Shown: positions 59,580 to 64,000 of the stretch, in pieces | How the letters are laid out: every line of letters starts with the position of its first letter | How positions within the stretch are numbered: position 1 is the first letter of the stretch | Origin: Candidatus Hepatoplasma crinochetorum | GTDB taxonomy: Bacteria > Bacillota_I > Bacilli_A > Mycoplasmatales > Hepatoplasmataceae | NCBI GenBank assembly: GCA_001179805.1 | Contig: CWGI01000001.1 | Location: 186,001 to 250,000, forward strand | Length of the DNA stretch: 64,000 nucleotides | Reading direction: 5' to 3' | The notes under the pieces: generated by a model | The model's input: only the letters and a program-made list of their open reading frames with translations | Told to the model about the DNA's origin: nothing | Database searches by the model: none | Translations under genes and position numbers: made by a program

Positions 59580-61370
59580 TTATTTATCTCGTTGAATCTC
59601 TTGCGGTAAAAGTGATCCATATTGATCTTTAAGATCTCCTTGTAAAACAAGATAAAATCCTTCATTATTTCAATGTGTATATGCACTTGACAATAAAGTA
59701 TCTTTTTGATTTATATAAATTGAATAAACAAAATAATAAACAACATCTTCCAATGGATAAGTTAAAGTATTACCATTACTTATATATTGTTCATATAATA
59801 CATCAAACAAGAGTGTTGATTGATTATCTAAGGTTTCATCATAAGGAGAATAAGTACCATCCCCATTATCAATAACTTTTAATTGATAAAAATATTGCTG
59901 TACATTTTGACTATCATCATGATAGTTTTCTGCAAATACAAATGGAAACATCGGATAGTATATATATGAATATCCGGTATATTTTCCAATATCAGATGGT
60001 AAATCAGTAAGATTTGTCTGTGAAACAGTATCTGTTCCATCATCTGGAGTATCATCAACTTTTATTTTAACAACCGTTCCATTGGCGGTTGTTTTTCATG
60101 TCTCATCTTCAGGAGAATAAAAATAATCTGGTTTATAAATATTTAATTTACCAAATTGATTTTCTTTATCAGCTGAATCGGTAATTAAAGATACCTGTTC
60201 AATCCCATCATTATCATTTACATCGTATTTATAATTATAATATTGATTAAAATCAGTAAATGATGATGATGTATATAAATTGGCAGTAGAAGTACTGACA
60301 ATTCCTTCAAATCCTCTTAGAGATTGATCATTATTTTCTAAATAACTTTTTTGATAACTTTTATTAATCTCATCAAGGAAAGCCGTTGATGTTCCATCAC
60401 TATTCGCATACGTTCCATCATATGGATATATGGTGTTTCAATTATCTACAGTAATTTCATCTGTTGGCTGATTTGATCTTGAGATATTATCATATTCAAT
60501 ACTTCAAATAAACATTGGACGATCAAAATACATTTCCTCTGTTAAAAAATAATCAAAATCATCTTTAGGATCTTTTTGTCAAAGATAACTATAAACAAAA
60601 AGTGATTTTGCAATTTCTGTTTGATATTCGATTGTATTATTTAAAAATGATAATAATTGTTGATAAGATGCTTGATCATTATTATCTTCATAATAATTTA
60701 AAACATCTCAGACATTTTTGGGAAATTCAGTTGTTACAAAATCAATTATTCCAGGAATATTGATCATATCATAATATTTTGTTGCAAATGCTTCAATATA
60801 TTGATACATATCTTCACTTGTCGGTAAGGTTGTATCAAAAAATAATTTTATTTTTGCAAAATGATCTGTTAATTGATAATAAATATCATATTCATAATTA
60901 GGAGTATTTATATATTCAGATGTAAGTCAATCATCGTCCTCAGTTGGATTTAAAATTGATCCTGGTAATATTTCAGTATTTTCATCAACTTCACTTAAAA
61001 AATCAGCTCCTGTGAGCGAAGTTTGTAAAAATTCTTTCAAAATAATTGCAGCATATTCTTCTGATTGAGTGCTATATTGATAAACATCAGTAGAAGAATC
61101 TGAATCTTCACCATCACCTAAATTATAAAAAGAAGATAAATTAGAATTGCTTTTAGGAAAATATTCTTGATCTTTTTTTAATAAAAATTTATTAACTTCT
61201 TTTTCAGAATAAACTTTTTCTTCATTTGCAAAATGAACGGTTAATTGAGAACTATTATTTTTAACATTTTTACCAAAAGAAAATGATAAGCTAAGTATCA
61301 AACTAACAAATATTAATCCTAAAATAATTAATGTAATAATAAATCTTTTTGTTCAAAATTTTTCTTTCAT
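59580..61370 (-). CDS. Large membrane-anchored extracellular protein A
   Basis: A 596-residue protein with a basic start (MKEKFWTKR), one hydrophobic helix (about residues 9-33) and a long polar exterior rich in Tyr, Asp, Ser, Thr, Asn and Gln. No lipobox Cys follows the helix, so it is probably anchored by an uncleaved signal. The stretch EEKVYSEKEVNKFLLKKDQE after the helix resembles the KCYTKEAIQEYIDKQ stretch of the next upstream protein, so the two look like distant paralogues. A SurA/PrsA-type chaperone N-terminus is a possibility; function is unknown. Confidence 0.65.
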
Positions 61371-61382
61371 AATCTACTCTTT

Positions 61383-63683
61383 CTAATTGCTTAAATTTCC
61401 TGAATTATATAATTGATCGATTGTCTTAAGTTCATACTTATCACCATCAAATGAAAAATATGATAATAATTGATGTAAACTTGCATCTCAATTATTAATA
61501 TCAAATCCATCTAAGTAGATGCTACCGTAAGTATCAAAGAAATTATTTGATCTTGCCACTTGTGATGTTGTTTTTGAAATATCATCTCATAAAATTTGAT
61601 TATAAAATTGATTTAAAATTGAATTTGGATCTGATTTTAAATCTCAATCTAAATCTTCTCCATTTTTAAACTCATTTACTTCCTCATCACTAAATTCACC
61701 ACCATCAAAATTATAAGTATCATTAATATAATTTAAATATTGGTTAAAAATAATATCATTTGCCTCTGAACTTAATCAAGATTGATAACTTGATAAAATA
61801 TCATAATCATATTGATACAATTGATAAATTGAATTTGGATTATTCTCTAATAATTTTTGATCAAGTTGATAAGCAAGCATAACCTGTGCATCACTTATTT
61901 CTGCAGGATCATTTTCATTCAATACATTATTATGAACTAAATGAATTCCATCGATTGATTGTGTAAGATAATAATCTTCTTCAATAATTAAATCATTATC
62001 TATTAAATCATTATCAATAATATCAGCTTTGACATTGTTGAATGTAAAAGTAGTTCCATCGTAACTATAATGATTAATAGTTGGAATTTGTAGATGATAA
62101 AAAATTTGTCGATCAGTTTCGCTTATTAAATTAGTTGTTGAATCAACTTTTGCATAAAATCCCTTATTAACCTGTGCAACAACTTGACTACCTGCTGTTG
62201 TGCCTGTTAAATTGCTAATGTAAGTATCAGTATTTTCACCATTAAAAGTATCATCAATTGAATTATATTTATCAAAATCTGTAATCGGCAATGAATCATC
62301 AGTTCAAGTTATTCCATCTGTAGTTTCTGATCCATAAGCGGGAATAAAAAATTTATCTTTATTAAGAGCTGTAATTGGTAATGTTTCACCATAAGCACTA
62401 TAAATATCTTTAAATACATCACGATATTCAAGTGCTAATTCTTCATGAAAAGAATAATAATAATCAAACATTCCTGATTGTGAATTATAGATAGATGTAT
62501 CAAAATCAGGATTTGTATAATTTTGACTAATTAAATTACCATAAATTTCCATCAATACTAGTGAAACTGTAGAACTATTGCCGATACTACTTGATAAATC
62601 AGTAACACCAGAATCAGTAAATGTCGGTGTTGAAACATAATCGGGATTTTTAAAATCTAAAAATTCTCAATCATCAATCCCTGATCCATTTACAGCTTGA
62701 TAAGAAATAACCGCAAGATCAGAAAGAAATATTCAAACGTCATCGATATTATCGGCTGTAAGTGCAAATGATTGTGTTTCACTAACTAATCCATTTTTAA
62801 TTGGTGATTCAAAAGTAAAAGGAATTAAAATATCTTCATAAGAGATCGGTTGATAAATTTTTTGATAAAAATCAAAAAGAAATTGATGATTTAAAACTGT
62901 TTGGTTTAAAATTGGATCATCATATAAAATTTCTTGCTGATTATAATCACCATTCAAAGCATAATATCTTTTCGATGATTCTGTATCTAATGTTGAACGA
63001 TATTTTTTTGTATTTGGATCTGTATTATCATCAAAATAAAGATATGTATCTGAGGTGATGATATTAGAAATCGATGATAAAAGAGAATTTGCAATTAAAT
63101 TACTACGATATTGTCCCTCTGTATCAAATCCCTTTGATAAAAGATTTTCATCTCACTTATCTTTTCAATCATCCCCATATTGATCACGATAAGTATCTTT
63201 TTCATCACTTATTTGATTATCTGCTTTATTTTCAGCATCATCTAAATTTTTTTGTGAACCTAAATCATCATCAATTAATATTTGATAAGCTCAAATTACA
63301 GAATTATCTTTTAAATATTTTGTTTCATATTGAGCAGGATTACTTTGTTTATCAATATATTCTTGAATAGCTTCCTTTGTATAACATTTACCACCAATAC
63401 AGATTCTATCTAGTGATTTTTTATTTGATAATCCTAATCCAAGTCCCAATCCAAGAGCTAACAAAATAATAAAAATAATAAAGATAATAATAATTGCTTT
63501 TAAATGTCTTCTAAATCAACCTTTATCTGAATTATTTTTATCCTCATAAAAAGAATGATCATTTTTCTCTTTATTTGATTCCTTTTCTTTTATTTCGGTC
63601 TTTTTTTTACTTTGTTCATCTTTATTTTTCAAAATGTCTTCATTAAAAATAAGTGAATCTTTTACTTCTCTATGCTGAGCCAT
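61383..63683 (-). CDS. Large membrane-anchored extracellular protein B
   Basis: A 766-residue protein: a charged cytoplasmic N-terminus of about 55 residues, one hydrophobic helix with LALGLGLGLGL at about 62-88, then about 680 external residues rich in Asp, Asn, Tyr, Ser and Thr. Just outside the helix lies CIGGKCYTKEAIQEYI, with two Cys five apart. The order resembles a PrsA/SurA-type foldase or a mollicute surface protein, but no diagnostic domain is seen. The stop is TAG; protein A starts 12 bases downstream. Several TGA codons are Trp. Confidence 0.65.
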
Positions 63684-63749
63684 AATTATTATTATTATAA
63701 TAAAAAAAAAATTATGTTTTATAAAAATAATGATTAAATAACAAAATTA

Positions 63750-63778
63750 AATCTAAAATAGTAAAATTATTTTAGATT
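63750..63778. promoter_or_regulatory. Perfect inverted repeat between surface protein B and pgi
   Basis: AATCTAAAATA, a 7-base centre, TATTTTAGATT: an 11-base perfect inverted repeat about 66-94 bases before the pgi start and 67-95 bases before the surface-protein start. There is no T-run on either side suited to termination, so an operator for one or both divergent promoters is more likely than a terminator. Confidence 0.45.
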
Positions 63779-63843
63779 ATAAATATTTTTAAATGCACTT
63801 AGTTTAATATTAGATTTTATTATCAAAAAAATTAAGGTAAAAA

Positions 63844-64000
63844 ATGATCAAACTTAACTTAAAATATGCAAAAATTGCAAACAAAATACAAAAATATCAA
63901 TCTCAAATTGATAATATTCACCAGATGATTATAAATCGTACTGGAAAAGGAAATGAAATGCTTGATTGATATGATTGAGCAAAAAAAATTACAAATACAG
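63844..64000 (+). CDS. pgi: Glucose-6-phosphate isomerase (5' part)
   Basis: The first 52 codons are visible; the gene leaves the window. The start MIKLNLKYAKI, then YQSQIDNIHQMIINRTGKG and LDWYDWAKKI, follow the N-terminus of the Gram-positive Pgi family (about GTGxGxDxLGWLDWP), with both Trp codons TGA. It interconverts glucose-6-phosphate and fructose-6-phosphate, directly after PTS uptake. AAGGT lies 6 bases before the ATG. Confidence 0.85.

Overview
The window reads as a stretch of a small, very AT-rich Mollicutes (mycoplasma-like) chromosome in which UGA encodes tryptophan. Almost every long gene contains in-frame TGA codons, often at positions where the family has Trp (for example the KKW-N motif of ribosomal protein L28 at 59334-59549, and two in the N-terminus of glucose-6-phosphate isomerase at the right end). 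Read with TAA/TAG as the only stops, the apparent fragments fuse into about 57 nearly contiguous genes. Intergenic space is minimal and no gap exceeds about 275 bases. No tRNA, rRNA, insertion sequence, prophage or CRISPR array was seen. The genus cannot be fixed from the sequence; glucose PTS, lactate dehydrogenase and Pgi indicate a fermentative lifestyle.

Layout. 1-7026 (minus): an operon of a DUF2779-type nuclease-like protein, two ABC permeases and a fused double ABC ATPase. 7143-7388 (plus): rpsT, convergent with a GntR regulator. 7403-10612 (minus): a small membrane protein, PTS glucose IICB and the GntR regulator, with inverted repeats that look like its operators. 10723-35633 (minus): a roughly 25-kb collinear block with gaps of 0-74 bases or short overlaps: secDF, hisS, two small genes, a DJ-1/PfpI protein, aspS, a patatin-like lipase, three small genes, parE-parC, an ezrA-like gene, thiI, hprK, lgt, trxB, whiA, an ECF S-component-like membrane protein, a degenerate OppD/OppF-like ATPase pair and a small membrane protein.

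35701-39159: ldh, a plus-strand DUF192-like gene, and three tandem deoxynucleoside kinase paralogues. 39198-43480 (minus): efp, an M24 aminopeptidase, a NadD-YqeK fusion, yebC and deoC. 43569-43716: a probable stand-alone structured small RNA with its own promoter and terminator. 43753-46734 (minus): zinc-ribbon protein, dnaI, dnaB-like gene, coaE. 46821-47660 (plus): rnhC. 47657-59194 (minus): fakA-plsX-rnc-smc-ftsY-ylxM, a protein with three 54-residue repeats, a stand-alone 5'-3' exonuclease, mutM and an NCS2 purine permease. 59334-59549 (plus): rpmB. 59580-63683 (minus): two large membrane-anchored extracellular proteins. 63844-64000 (plus): start of pgi.

Much of the gene order (fakA-plsX-rnc-smc-ftsY-ylxM with divergent rpmB; exonuclease/mutM and coaE-dnaB-dnaI; ezrA-thiI; hprK-lgt-trxB-whiA) is the conserved Firmicute order, so most of the window is ordinary core genome. 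The points most worth a second look are the small RNA at 43.6 kb, the ABC ATPase pair that has lost its Walker A motifs, the GntR/PTS operator pair, the tandem nucleoside kinases with a 53-base out-of-frame overlap, the 162-bp tandem repeat gene, and the palindromes at the ldh, deoC, rpmB and pgi promoters.
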